The notes beneath the pieces were generated by a model that made no database searches, had not been told where the DNA came from, and saw only the letters and a program-made list of their open reading frames with translations. A program made the translations under genes and the position numbers. This document shows, in pieces, positions 17,004 to 25,467 of a stretch of DNA of 64,000 bases; the first letter of the stretch is position 1, and each line of letters begins with the position of its first letter. Source of the stretch: Halobacteriovorax marinus (GTDB lineage: Bacteria; Bdellovibrionota; Bacteriovoracia; Bacteriovoracales; Bacteriovoracaceae); contig MAAO01000008.1 of assembly GCA_002163155.1 (NCBI GenBank), positions 1 to 64,000 on the forward strand, given 5' to 3'.

Positions 17004-17801
17004 TTGAGTCATTTTAAAGAAGTTAATAAGAAGACAGTTTATGGGCCAGTGAAATCTTGGCGTTTTGGTTTATCACTTGGGATCGATCCCATCTTTAGAA
17101 CATCTATTTGCTCTTTCAATTGCGTCTATTGTCAGCTTGGTCAGATTCAAGAAATCACCGCCAAGCGAGATGAATTTGTTAAAACTGAATCAGTGATAGC
17201 TGATTACAAAGAAGTCTTAGAAAACCATCCTAAAATTGATGTGGTCATGTACTCAGGTTCTGGGGAACCTACACTGGCGACTAATCTAGGTGAGATGATT
17301 GACTCTATTCGAGCAATCTCTCCAAAGACACCACAATATATTCTCACCAACGGAACACTCTTAGGAGATGAGTTTGTGGCCAAGGATCTACTAAAGCTAG
17401 ATAAGGTCACAGTGAAACTTGACGCTGTTAATGAGAAGTACTTTCAGATGATTAATCGTCCTGCCGAGGGAGTGACATTTGAATCCACTTGGCAACAGAT
17501 GGTTGAGTTTAGACCGACTTATCATGGTGAGTTTGAAGTTCAAATCATGCTCATGCCAATGAATAAAGTAGATATTCAAGAATTTGCAAAGAGATTAAGT
17601 GAGCTTAAACCTGACCTGATTCAGGTGAATACGCCCAAACGTCCTTATCCACTTACTTGGCATAGAGAGAATCGTGGTAATCATGAGAAGATTTTTGATT
17701 ACAAAGTGAGCGAGCTCAAGACTATGAATAAGGCAGAGGCGCAGGAAATTGTAGATGAACTTAGAGAGCTAACGAGTCTCGAATTTCAGATGTTCTCTTA
17801 G
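17004..17801 (+). CDS. Radical SAM protein (COG0731-like)
   Basis: The product has 265 residues. The cluster motif is C-x3-C-x2-C at Cys36, Cys40 and Cys43 (SICSFNCVYCQLG), set in the FGLSLGID...CSFNCVYCQLG context typical of COG0731 Fe-S oxidoreductases related to wyosine-type enzymes. GSGEP, a SAM-binding glycine motif, follows near residue 86. The start is TTG at 17004; no ATG or GTG occurs in frame between the upstream stop and the cluster motif. The reaction is unknown. There is no partner gene. Confidence 0.8.
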   Translation: MSHFKEVNKKTVYGPVKSWRFGLSLGIDPIFRTSICSFNCVYCQLGQIQEITAKRDEFVKTESVIADYKEVLENHPKIDVVMYSGSGEPTLATNLGEMIDSIRAISPKTPQYILTNGTLLGDEFVAKDLLKLDKVTVKLDAVNEKYFQMINRPAEGVTFESTWQQMVEFRPTYHGEFEVQIMLMPMNKVDIQEFAKRLSELKPDLIQVNTPKRPYPLTWHRENRGNHEKIFDYKVSELKTMNKAEAQEIVDELRELTSLEFQMFS

Positions 17802-17816
17802 CTAAAATCTACGCAA

Positions 17817-17837
17817 ATAGGGGAGTTTTACCCCTAT
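17817..17837 (+). terminator. Hairpin after the radical SAM gene
   Basis: ATAGGGG at 17817-17823 pairs with CCCCTAT at 17831-17837 around a seven-base loop. It lies 16 bases after the stop. The T run is poor, so it could also be a leader structure of the next gene. Confidence 0.5.
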
Positions 17838-17932
17838 AAATGCTACATGTTTACCCTTCCTAGTCCTGATTTAGTGTATATTACGTCTTGTACACAACTA
17901 CACAACACACACTAAAAAACAGGACACACCTA

Positions 17933-18547
17933 ATGAAAAAGATCTTATTAGCACTCTTTGTAATTTCCCTAAATTCTATGGCCGCAACAGAAACAATTTC
18001 TAAAGTTGAGAAAGTTGAATCTAAGTTAGCAGTAAAGAAGAGAATATCTAGTCGTGAATACCGAAGTGAAAAAACTTTCTCGGTAACAGCTGGTTTTGGT
18101 ATCGCTCTTAGTGAAATGGCACAAAGTCTTAACGGAGAGTATTTCGTCGATGGAGAGTCGCTAGTGTCACTTAGATTATCTTATTATGACGAAGATAGAC
18201 GAAGTTCATATGTGAACGAAGAAAAACAATTCTCGGCCGAACTTGGATTTAAGAGATTTGTTTCTAATAGCTTCTTTTTAAAGCCGATGGTCTATTATAG
18301 AAATTATAAGAAAACTAGAACCTATGATAGCTTCTGGTACAGTGATGAGAATAATGGTGTCGAGAGATACGTAGATGCTGGTATGGGTTTCTCTATTGGA
18401 AACCAGTGGCAATTTAGCACTCTGACTATTGGTTGTGATTGGTTTGGGATTTCTAGTTCAGTAAAAACTTTTACAGATACAACTGATTTTGATTTTAGAG
18501 AGTACTCTTTTAACTTACTTAATTTCTTTGTTGGAATGAGCTTCTAA
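17933..18547 (+). CDS. Outer-membrane beta-barrel-like protein
   Basis: The product is about 204 residues. The ATG at 17933 follows AGGA and opens a signal peptide (MKKILLALFVISLNSMAA). The mature part alternates hydrophobic and polar residues in short strands rich in Tyr, Phe and Ser (for example FSVTAGFGIALSEMA and SLRLSYYDEDRR) and ends in a strand terminating with Phe (FFVGMSF), as expected of outer-membrane barrels of eight to ten strands. An upstream in-frame start at 17888 is rejected because it adds a non-secretory tail. It is followed by the next gene after 21 bases. Confidence 0.65.
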   Translation: MKKILLALFVISLNSMAATETISKVEKVESKLAVKKRISSREYRSEKTFSVTAGFGIALSEMAQSLNGEYFVDGESLVSLRLSYYDEDRRSSYVNEEKQFSAELGFKRFVSNSFFLKPMVYYRNYKKTRTYDSFWYSDENNGVERYVDAGMGFSIGNQWQFSTLTIGCDWFGISSSVKTFTDTTDFDFREYSFNLLNFFVGMSF

Positions 18548-18568
18548 TAGGGTAGATAGGGAAGTAAA

Positions 18569-19018
18569 ATGAAGAAGATTATTATAAGTCTCGCCCTTGT
18601 GGCCACGACTACAACTTACGCTTTTAACTTTGATGTCTTTCCAGGAATGTATCAAAAGGTACAATTGGAAGATCACAATATTGGCTGTCCTGCGACAGTT
18701 AACGTACTTAGAGAGCTCAATTCGATCTATGTGTATTCACTAGATGATGACATTGACATTTTCCCGCCCACGATAGATCTCGATGTTCTTGATAAGGGAA
18801 AGATTAAATTTAACTCTCCAGGAATCAAAGGAACACTCAATACTTATGTGAGTATTAGTGATGAGAGAAATTTAGTTCTAAGAAAATATGTTCGAAAAAT
18901 ATTTCAAAAAAATAAATCTATTTTTTCATTCTTTCAGAGTAAAAGTGGTGATGAATTCATCTACAAACAAATTGGTAACATTGAAACACTAGAATGTTAT
19001 TACGAAAAAAGAGATTAA
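18569..19018 (+). CDS. Exported protein of unknown function
   Basis: The product has 149 residues with a signal peptide of about 18 residues (ending TTTYAF). GGAAG precedes the ATG. The mature part of about 130 residues has two cysteines (near 40 and 144), which could be bridged, and a mixed beta pattern. No family is recognised. It lies 21 bases after the barrel-like protein gene and probably shares its transcript, so the two may work together at the envelope. Confidence 0.6.
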   Translation: MKKIIISLALVATTTTYAFNFDVFPGMYQKVQLEDHNIGCPATVNVLRELNSIYVYSLDDDIDIFPPTIDLDVLDKGKIKFNSPGIKGTLNTYVSISDERNLVLRKYVRKIFQKNKSIFSFFQSKSGDEFIYKQIGNIETLECYYEKRD

Positions 19019-19864
19019 TTAAAAGACATTAATTTAGAGGGAAGCTGGGATATCTAAAATATTCCTACGCTCACCCCATATAATTACCATTATATGGGGT
19101 AGGTCTTGGGGGAGTTGTTTTAGCCTATTTCTAGTATATTAGCTTATCCCCCGCATATATCAAAACGGGCATTAGCTGCCCATGGTCCAATTAACATACC
19201 ATCTTGCTTTCTTTTTCATCATTGTCAGATCCCTAGAATATTCAAACAGTTTTAAAAACTATTCTGTGAATATGGTATTTAAAAAATCTCATAAATAACA
19301 TGCGCCACATATACAGTTGAAAAATACTAACTCTTGCGTGACCCTATAACTGATTTAAATGGGTATCTGATATCTCACCGATTAATGACAATTAAGTTCA
19401 AATTAACCCATGCCTCATACAGCGTGTTTCTTTCAAATATGCACACAAGCAATTCTGAGCATCCCAAAATGTACTATATTTTAAAAAAATCGAGAAATTC
19501 CCTATCAAACTTAACGTCTTATAAAAACTGCTAAAAACACGTAAAAAACGACTGTGTGTATGGCGGTCTAAAATTACATGAATTTTAGTAAAATTGAGAT
19601 CTCACAATTTTACTAATTTCGATGAAGAAAAATATGACAAAACATTTAGGAAAAAAATGAAATTATTTTTTATGCTATTTCTAGTAATTTTACTCACAGG
19701 TTTAGCGTCCAAAAAATACAGAAAATATTCAAAGCTTTTAGTAATCTTACTATACATGAGGGAAAACCTACGAAAATGGACACAGGTCACTAAAAAATTT
19801 ATATAAAATTGAGTCTGTAAATATTCTTATTCCTATAAAATAAATACTATGGATAAGGGGACTT
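19019..19864. other. 850-base region without a convincing gene, rich in hairpins
   Basis: No frame here shows good coding character. Two weak candidates (66 codons from 19334, 70 codons from 19594) start at non-ATG codons without ribosome binding sites. The second could encode a small membrane peptide from the ATG at 19657. Visible structure includes an 11-base perfect inverted repeat at 19073-19100, a small hairpin GGGCA/TGCCC at 19167-19181, and an imperfect stem with arms at 19238-19249 and 19264-19273. Non-coding RNA is a possibility but is not shown. Confidence 0.4.
19073..19100. repeat. Perfect 11-base inverted repeat
   Basis: ACCCCATATAA at 19073-19083 and TTATATGGGGT at 19090-19100 are exact reverse complements around a six-base loop. 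The hairpin is 54 bases beyond the stop at 19018 but lacks a T run, so it is either a weak terminator or a protein-binding site. Confidence 0.6.
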
Positions 19865-20218
19865 ATGATCTTAGTTGTTGATGACGATTTAGATATTTGT
19901 AAATTAGTGGAAACTTCATTCAAAGAAGTAGGTATTCCTTTTCTCTACTGTGAAACTATAGAGCACGCCAAAGCTGAAATCGACAAGAGTAAGTTTGATA
20001 TGATACTCCTAGATATCTCACTAAGCGATGGCAATGGCGGAGAAATTATTCAATATATCCGTGAACAAAACCATGACAATATCGACACACCAATTATCAT
20101 TATGAGCACTTATGTGAACAATGAATTTTCAGAGCGAATAAAAGATAATGTCTTTTCTGTCTTAAAGAAACCTTTTGATTCAAAGCAATTGCTATTAGCA
20201 ATAAACCCTCCGCGCTAA
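19865..20218 (+). CDS. Single-domain response regulator (CheY-like receiver)
   Basis: The product has 117 residues, a receiver domain only. The acidic pocket is Asp6-Asp7-Asp8, the phosphorylation site is Asp50 (MILLDIS), Ser/Thr follows in IIIMSTY, and the conserved Lys is in VLKKPF. No output domain is present, so it must act by protein-protein contact. GGGGA precedes the ATG. No kinase gene is adjacent; the kinases in this window lie at 47.7 and 59.9 kb. Confidence 0.88.
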   Translation: MILVVDDDLDICKLVETSFKEVGIPFLYCETIEHAKAEIDKSKFDMILLDISLSDGNGGEIIQYIREQNHDNIDTPIIIMSTYVNNEFSERIKDNVFSVLKKPFDSKQLLLAINPPR

Positions 20219-20290
20219 TTCTCCCCCATTGACGATGGAAAACCATCAATTCTATAATCATCCAAAGTAAAAAATAATCTAGGAGAAATA

Positions 20291-20902
20291 ATGATTACAT
20301 TATACGGGTCAGCTAAGACGAGTGCGGGCAGATGTTTTTGGTGTTTAGAAGAAGCTGGTATTGAGTATCAAACTAAGTCGATAAACTTCAGAGAAAATGA
20401 ACACAAATCTGCTGAATTCTTAAAGGTAAATCCCAATGGGAAAATACCAGCACTTTTAGATGATGATTATACTATCTGGGAATCAAGTGCCATTAACTTC
20501 TACTTAGCAGAAGCTTATAAACCAGAACTCTTAGGGGCCAATGCCAAAGAAAAAGGTCTAGTACACCAGTGGTCTACTTGGTCTATGGTTGATCTCCAAG
20601 TTCCTATGATTGACGCCTTCATTCAATTGATTTTTGTTCCTGATGAAAGAAGAGATTTCAAGGTTATTGAAAAGGCGCTTGCGAAACTTCCAGCGATGAT
20701 GGATACAATTGAACTTCGCTTACAAGGAAGTGAATACCTAGCTGGATCCGAGTTCACACTGGCCGACTTACACGTAATTTCAGTAATAGATATTTGTGAA
20801 ACTATTAAATTTGATCTTTCTAAGTACGAGAAAATTTCTGCTTGGCAAACAAAGATTAGAAATAGATCTGCTTATAAGAAGTTTAAAGAACTTTGTGTAT
20901 AG
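20291..20902 (+). CDS. Glutathione S-transferase family protein
   Basis: The product has 203 residues. The N-terminal thioredoxin-like domain (1-78) contains NPNGKIPALLDDD (with the cis-Pro) and WESSAINFYLAEAY, the usual glutathione-binding ESxAI motif. The C-terminal helical domain follows and includes FTLADLHV, a conserved capping motif. It is cytoplasmic. GAGAAAT precedes the ATG. The substrate is unknown and the gene stands alone. Confidence 0.88.
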   Translation: MITLYGSAKTSAGRCFWCLEEAGIEYQTKSINFRENEHKSAEFLKVNPNGKIPALLDDDYTIWESSAINFYLAEAYKPELLGANAKEKGLVHQWSTWSMVDLQVPMIDAFIQLIFVPDERRDFKVIEKALAKLPAMMDTIELRLQGSEYLAGSEFTLADLHVISVIDICETIKFDLSKYEKISAWQTKIRNRSAYKKFKELCV

Positions 20903-20919
20903 ATTATAAAAGTATACTG

Positions 20920-20949
20920 GTAGCAAGTAACCTATTCGGTGCTTGCTAC
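20920..20949. terminator. Hairpin between convergent genes
   Basis: GTAGCAAG at 20920-20927 pairs perfectly with CTTGCTAC at 20942-20949. The right arm covers the stop codon of the minus-strand lipase-like gene. It probably serves the plus-strand gene, with TTCTTCC following. Confidence 0.6.
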
Positions 20950-22268
20950 TTCTTCCTAACAATCATTCTTAAAATAGTCGCCTTACCTTTTTCAACTTCT
21001 ACAACTACTCGCCTAGTGGTAATTTCAGGGTGACGAATTTCAAGTTCAATTGAGTTTGAAGGCAGTTTTGATATGAGAGATCCTTTAATCAGAAAATATC
21101 CAATACCTTTATCGAGATCTAGGCTTATGTTCTTATGCTCATTTCCGTTAAAGCGGTAGTTACTTAGATTAATTTCTTTATCTTCTTGGTTTTTAACTAC
21201 TATTTGCGCCTCACTTAACTTGGTAATTCCCTTTGGAAAACCAACCATCACATGTAAGTCAAAACCCTTTATAACTTTTGTAATTTCCTTATCAGTTAAG
21301 ACAACGTCTTTAGTAAGAAAGCTAAATAAGCTATTAAATCCTGGATGATCACAGGCCGAGAGTTCCAGACATTCCTCTGGTGTATCAACGACGCCGTAAC
21401 CTATAGTTCCCGCGTAGACGTCAATATGGGTCCCAATAACATAGGACTGCTTACCAAGCTCAGACTTATGAGTCTTTAAAACTTGGACCAAATCTTCTTT
21501 GTAATTCAATGAGCCGGCCATAGCATTTAAAGTATTGAGAGTCATACTTGGAATGTTGACGATGAAGTCTCCCTCAAAAAATTGTGAACCAATACCGCTT
21601 AAAAAGCTATTTTGAAAAGGGGCCATGCCCGATATATTTAATACCTTAATTTCTGACTTTAAGTAATTTAAGAAACCACGGTTTTTTGGATGAAAGAGAT
21701 TTCTTATTTGTCCTTGAAAGAACTGGCTGCCATACTTCATATCATTTAATTGATTCTTACCAAAAGGAGATATGCCATTATTATCAATGTTGAAATTAAA
21801 GAATACACTCTGTCCCATCATTGCAAAGTCTGAGCCCCAAAATGGTGTCGACATGGAAACAAACTTATTTAATCTCTTTAAATTCTCAGCACTAAAACCT
21901 TCTGTCTTATTATAGGTATTAAACAGATATGTGAGTCCCACTAATCCGCCTTGAGAATGCATAATGAAGTTTAAGTCCTTCTCTTTAGTGACTGGGATAT
22001 TATTTAAAAATGAGTCCAAACTCTTGGCAAAATCTACCGTGCTGAGTTGGCTACTCTTAGTGTTGTATTCAAAGTGATGAGATTTCGTACAAGGAATGTT
22101 CTTTTCTAGGGATCTATCCATGAATCCAAAGGATTTCTTAGAACCACCAATTCCATGAATAATGATATTGTTTTGAATTTTTCCATCACAACTATCGTCT
22201 CCAGCAGCTAGTGCCTTTGGTGTTGTTAGAGCAATTGTCAATAATCCGCACAGTAAGAGTTTCTTCAT
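20946..22268 (-). CDS. Exported lipase-like alpha/beta hydrolase
   Basis: The product has 440 residues with a signal peptide of about 21 residues. IIIHGIGGSKKSF at 36-48 is the oxyanion-side HG motif and MHSQGGLV around Ser105 is the nucleophile elbow (G/H-x-S-x-G type), as in lipases and PGAP1/DUF676-like proteins. The hydrolase domain covers roughly 30-300. The last 130 residues form a beta-rich domain of unknown function. It probably acts on lipid or ester substrates outside the cytoplasm. The upstream gap to 22386 holds short inverted repeats only (around 22332-22375). Confidence 0.75.
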   Translation of the reverse strand: MKKLLLCGLLTIALTTPKALAAGDDSCDGKIQNNIIIHGIGGSKKSFGFMDRSLEKNIPCTKSHHFEYNTKSSQLSTVDFAKSLDSFLNNIPVTKEKDLNFIMHSQGGLVGLTYLFNTYNKTEGFSAENLKRLNKFVSMSTPFWGSDFAMMGQSVFFNFNIDNNGISPFGKNQLNDMKYGSQFFQGQIRNLFHPKNRGFLNYLKSEIKVLNISGMAPFQNSFLSGIGSQFFEGDFIVNIPSMTLNTLNAMAGSLNYKEDLVQVLKTHKSELGKQSYVIGTHIDVYAGTIGYGVVDTPEECLELSACDHPGFNSLFSFLTKDVVLTDKEITKVIKGFDLHVMVGFPKGITKLSEAQIVVKNQEDKEINLSNYRFNGNEHKNISLDLDKGIGYFLIKGSLISKLPSNSIELEIRHPEITTRRVVVEVEKGKATILRMIVRKK

Positions 22269-22385
22269 AGTATTTTCCTTTCTAGTAATTTACACGGAAT
22301 ATTGATCACTTAGAATGGACTTTGAAGTATTTATAGCTGTGTCTAGAAGCTAGACAGCTCCCCTAGCGAAGCTCTAAGAGCTATA

Positions 22386-22604
22386 TTAAGGCCTTGTACC
22401 TTCTCTTTTCGCTTTAATAGACTCGCGTGCCTCTTTAGAAATCTTAGACTTAAAGGCCATAAGCGGTTTAATGGTTCTTTTGGTGAAATCTCTCTTCATT
22501 CTATCAATGTTCTCTTTTGCCCTTAAGTACGTGACTGCTCCTCTAAGTAAAATATTGAAAGTCATTGAGTTACTCATGTTGTTCTGCTTCTTCTTTGTCA
22601 TCAT
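22386..22604 (-). CDS. Small basic protein of unknown function
   Basis: The product is about 72 residues, very rich in Lys and Arg. The start at 22604 is chosen because AAAGGAG lies just upstream; a frame extension to 22655 lacks such a site. It has no signal peptide or membrane segment. The composition suggests nucleic-acid or membrane-surface binding, but nothing specific can be said. It is isolated between the lipase-like gene and the DUF4360 gene. Confidence 0.45.
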   Translation of the reverse strand: MMTKKKQNNMSNSMTFNILLRGAVTYLRAKENIDRMKRDFTKRTIKPLMAFKSKISKEARESIKAKREGTRP

Positions 22605-22707
22605 TTCTCCTTTTATGTATGGGAAGTTTAGACTTTCAAAGAGATTCTTCAACATAAAATTCCATTAAGATTTTTTGAATAGTTTTGATCCCTTTCATTA
22701 TAAGACC

Positions 22708-22738
22708 AAAAAAAGGACACTATTTTTCAAGTGTCCAA
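22708..22738 (-). terminator. Intrinsic terminator (minus strand)
   Basis: GGACACT at 22715-22721 and AGTGTCC at 22730-22736 form a perfect stem. On the minus strand the hairpin is followed by seven T's (A run at 22708-22714). It ends the DUF4360 gene at 22799. Confidence 0.8.
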
Positions 22739-22798
22739 TTCTGCATTACTGCTATTTAAAGATTAGAAAATCTCTAGGAATATACGCACGTACTATAT

Positions 22799-23431
22799 TT
22801 ACCAGTAGAAATCATCCGTTGGTTCCTCGTTTCCACACTTCTTCCATTGCATCTTGTAGACAATTCCTGCGCTGAAATCCGCTGAGTCTACTGTTGCTAA
22901 GGCCTCTGCTTTTCTGCTGTTCGTTTTAACTGTCATTGATGAATTTACTCTTAGGTTCACATCAGCTCCACACTTGCTCCAAACATTGGCCACAACACCT
23001 AACGTGTTTCTAATTGTGTAATCTTCGTCTGTGTAACCTCTGTATATTTTAGAGAATCTTGGTCCTCTCATTCCTGCAAAGAAATACTCTGCTGAAAATC
23101 TTGCTCGTGCTCCTCTTGGTAACATCATATATCCACGGTAATCCACATCGATGATGGAAACACTAAAACCTTGAGGCACATGAACTGGGATAGCTATATT
23201 ACAACTCTTTCTAGCAACTCTCTTTCTAGAGTCACCACCGGCCTCGACCATGAAGTCATCAAAGATAATACTTAGAGACTTACTATCTGGACTAAGAGTA
23301 ACTGAAGCTGATCCTGAGGGACAACCTGATCCACCATATCCTGGAACACCTAGTGAGATATCATTTTGTGATGCTTGAACAGTTGAAGTCATTGAAGTGA
23401 GTAGTGCAATTGTGGCGATAAACTTTTTCAT
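22799..23431 (-). CDS. Exported DUF4360-family protein
   Basis: The product has 210 residues with a signal peptide cleaved after about residue 20. The domain has the DUF4360 pattern: GSGCPSGSASVTLSPDSKSL near the start, IIFDDFMVEAG, then RKSCNIAIPVHVPQGFSVSI, VDYRGY and YFFAGMRG. Cysteines are spaced as in the family. DUF4360 proteins are secreted and of unknown function. A second member lies divergently at 23700, and the 268 bases between them carry two identical palindromes in opposite orientation, suggesting joint control. Confidence 0.82.
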   Translation of the reverse strand: MKKFIATIALLTSMTSTVQASQNDISLGVPGYGGSGCPSGSASVTLSPDSKSLSIIFDDFMVEAGGDSRKRVARKSCNIAIPVHVPQGFSVSIIDVDYRGYMMLPRGARARFSAEYFFAGMRGPRFSKIYRGYTDEDYTIRNTLGVVANVWSKCGADVNLRVNSSMTVKTNSRKAEALATVDSADFSAGIVYKMQWKKCGNEEPTDDFYW

Positions 23432-23539
23432 ATTCTCTCCCTTTGGTTTCTACAAAAACAAAGTCTTTGCGTTAAATCCAATTTATGGGAGGGCTTCTAA
23501 AAAATAAATAGCAAGTCCTGTTTTTGTTTATGTTGTGTC

Positions 23540-23611
23540 CCACGTGGCGCAGGAATAAATGCAATTAAATACTTTAACAGTGTAGAAAGGTTTATTGGGT
23601 GCGCCACGTGG
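23540..23611. promoter_or_regulatory. Paired CCACGTGG palindromes between divergent DUF4360 genes
   Basis: CCACGTGGCGCA at 23540-23551 and its exact reverse complement TGCGCCACGTGG at 23600-23611 face each other 48 bases apart. Each contains the eight-base palindrome CCACGTGG. The element is GC-rich in an AT-rich gap and lies between two divergently transcribed paralogues, about 110 and 90 bases from their start codons. This is the layout expected of a shared operator or activator site. The binding protein is unknown. Confidence 0.6.
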
Positions 23612-23699
23612 AAGACATATCTTACTCCTTATAGTCATTCTCTTTATAACAATATTTTTCTCTGCCATAACTAGTTCAAGGAATTAAGGAGAGAAAAAT

Positions 23700-24569
23700 A
23701 TGAAAACTTCAAAACAACTATTACTAATGACAACACTTCTTTGCTCACAAGCATTCGCCGCCACAGTGCCCATTGAGTTTGATGAGATCACGCTTTCTGG
23801 TTCGGGATGTAAAGAAGGAACCACCAGTACGATTCATTCACCAGACGGAAAGGCGGTATCGATTCTCTTTGATGAGCTCAATGTAGAAGTTCCGCAATTT
23901 GATGGAGATAATGATAACGATGAATCTAGTGCTGATAATGATGAGAGTACAGGAAGATTTGATAAACAAGTGAATAGAAAAGTTTGTCGCATGGGTATTT
24001 CAGCTAAAATTCCAAAAGGATATTTGGTCGAGAGCGTGAATTTAAGTTTTGATTATAGAGGTTCTACTTACACAGAAAAGGGAACGGTTACTACTTTTAA
24101 GGCGAAGATTGTAAAAGTAAAAGGTCCTAGAGGAAGACATTTACAACCGGAGAAATTACTTGGAACGAAACGCTATAGAGGTGAAAATGACTTAGAATGG
24201 AGTTTATCCCAGACTAGAAGTATTGCTTTGAATACAGAATGCTCAACTAGAAAGGCAGATAAAGTTAAGTTCTCTTTAAAGAATATTGTGACAGCGAAGA
24301 TCATGAAACGTTTTGCACATCTAGAACCAGAAGCTTTCATGATGACTGACAGTGCTGATTTGAAGGCCTCAGTTAAGCTCTCACTAAATCTTAAAAAGTG
24401 TTCAGTGGGAAATGACAGAGGAAACTCCGATGACGATTTTTCCGATCATAGAAATTACCAAAGACAGATAAGACGTTGTAATCGCGCTGGTGGACGTTGG
24501 GATCACCGTTTAAACAAGTGTCGCTCTCCTAGAGGGCAAAGACGCAACCGTAGTCGTAGAAGATCTTAG
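23700..24569 (+). CDS. Exported DUF4360-family protein with acidic insert and basic tail
   Basis: The product has 289 residues with a signal peptide (ending CSQAFAA). It is a paralogue of the divergent gene at 22799: GSGCKEGTTSTIHSPDGKAV, ILFDELNVEV, RKVCRMGISAKIPKGYLVES and DYRGS match the same family positions. It differs by an insert of about 25 residues rich in Asp and Asn near 70-90 and by a C-terminal tail of about 50 residues rich in Arg with two cysteines (CNRAGGRWDH...CRSP). The tail could bind polyanions such as DNA or lipopolysaccharide. GGAGAG precedes the ATG. Confidence 0.8.
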   Translation: MKTSKQLLLMTTLLCSQAFAATVPIEFDEITLSGSGCKEGTTSTIHSPDGKAVSILFDELNVEVPQFDGDNDNDESSADNDESTGRFDKQVNRKVCRMGISAKIPKGYLVESVNLSFDYRGSTYTEKGTVTTFKAKIVKVKGPRGRHLQPEKLLGTKRYRGENDLEWSLSQTRSIALNTECSTRKADKVKFSLKNIVTAKIMKRFAHLEPEAFMMTDSADLKASVKLSLNLKKCSVGNDRGNSDDDFSDHRNYQRQIRRCNRAGGRWDHRLNKCRSPRGQRRNRSRRRS

Positions 24570-24662
24570 AGGCCTATATACGGGGATATTTTGACACCGA
24601 TAACCTGTCAAAAAATTACATCTAGGGGAAATGTCTATGATCAGTAAATTATATTTTGCAAA

Positions 24663-24704
24663 TAAGAGACCCTCTACGTATTCATATATATAGGAGGTCT
24701 CTTA
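24663..24704 (+). promoter_or_regulatory. Hairpin that would mask the ribosome binding site
   Basis: The leader from 24663 can fold so that 24663-24676 pairs with 24691-24704: a stem of 14 positions with one mismatch and one G-T wobble, around a 14-base loop. The strong AGGAGG at 24692-24697 lies inside the right arm and the ATG follows at 24706. The start should therefore be hidden when the RNA is folded. Alternatively, the outer nine-base repeat TAAGAGACC/GGTCTCTTA could be a protein operator. Temperature sensing and autoregulation are both possible. Confidence 0.6.
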
Positions 24705-24705
24705 G

Positions 24706-25467
24706 ATGGGATTAAACGATCAATTGTACAATCAGATCGATAGTTATTTGAAGAGAAACAAGCATGCCAGCTTTAACTCTTTGGCCAAGAAATCAAAAGT
24801 CGGGGCCTCAACTATCAGAAGAATTCATTCAAAGACGTTAAAGGGAGATCCGTCTCCCCATACGGTGCTGAACTTAGCTTCAGCGCTTACGAATGAAACT
24901 AACTTTAATAAACTCATCAGTATGTTTGATGGTGAGCTTGGAGATTATTTAAAAGAAGCGTTCTCGCTCTACTCACAGACCGCTACAACTCATGCGTACA
25001 AACATGAACTCAATGAGGTGCTTAAAGATCAGATGAGTTACATGGCCTATAAGATGGCCGCAAATAGGACGGGAGTTTCAAAATTTACTCTCGTCGAAGA
25101 ATTTGGAAACCTGGGCCTTGCGCGAATGCAGAAACTAAGGGACTTAGGTTTTGTATTTGAAGAAGAGGGAATCTTCCACGCCACGGAGAAGAACTTCTCA
25201 GTAGATTACAAAGTGGCCAGCGCTCACCTGCCAGATTTGGTAAAGAGTTATAGGCCGGAAGAATTAGAAAAAGGTAGAAACATTTTCTACACCTTAAGTG
25301 AAACAATAAACGAAGACGGAATTAAGCAGATAAAAGATATACAAAGAGAAGCAGTAGAAAAAATATACGCGGTTTTAAATAGCCCATACTACGAAGGTGA
25401 TTTGCATTATTTCACATTGAACTTAGCAGACACACTTACTCACTCTAGCAAAAAGGTATACCAATGA
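24706..25467 (+). CDS. TIGR02147-like regulator
   Basis: The product has 253 residues. The N-terminal HTH is visible (SFNSLAKKSKVGASTIRRIH, about 22-42), followed by a linker and a second wHTH-like region around 110-165 (RTGVSKFTLVEEFGNLG, then LRDLGFVFEEEG). The plan resembles the other two regulators, but the sequence is more divergent, so the family call is weaker. A strong AGGAGG lies before the ATG within a hairpin. The stop overlaps the start of a small exported protein (ATGA), so regulator and exported protein are made together. Confidence 0.6.
   Translation: MGLNDQLYNQIDSYLKRNKHASFNSLAKKSKVGASTIRRIHSKTLKGDPSPHTVLNLASALTNETNFNKLISMFDGELGDYLKEAFSLYSQTATTHAYKHELNEVLKDQMSYMAYKMAANRTGVSKFTLVEEFGNLGLARMQKLRDLGFVFEEEGIFHATEKNFSVDYKVASAHLPDLVKSYRPEELEKGRNIFYTLSETINEDGIKQIKDIQREAVEKIYAVLNSPYYEGDLHYFTLNLADTLTHSSKKVYQ

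Noticed and set aside
19334-19806. Two short frames (66 and 70 codons) in the gene-poor gap
   Set aside because: They have weak or absent ribosome binding sites, non-ATG starts and poor codon character. The second could encode a membrane peptide from 19657, but the evidence is too thin.
20230-20250. GATGG/CCATC hairpin between the receiver gene and the glutathione transferase
   Set aside because: The stem is only five pairs, too weak to call a terminator.
22332-22375. Inverted repeats between the lipase-like gene and the small basic gene
   Set aside because: The arms are imperfect and there is no T run, so I could not decide between a terminator and chance.
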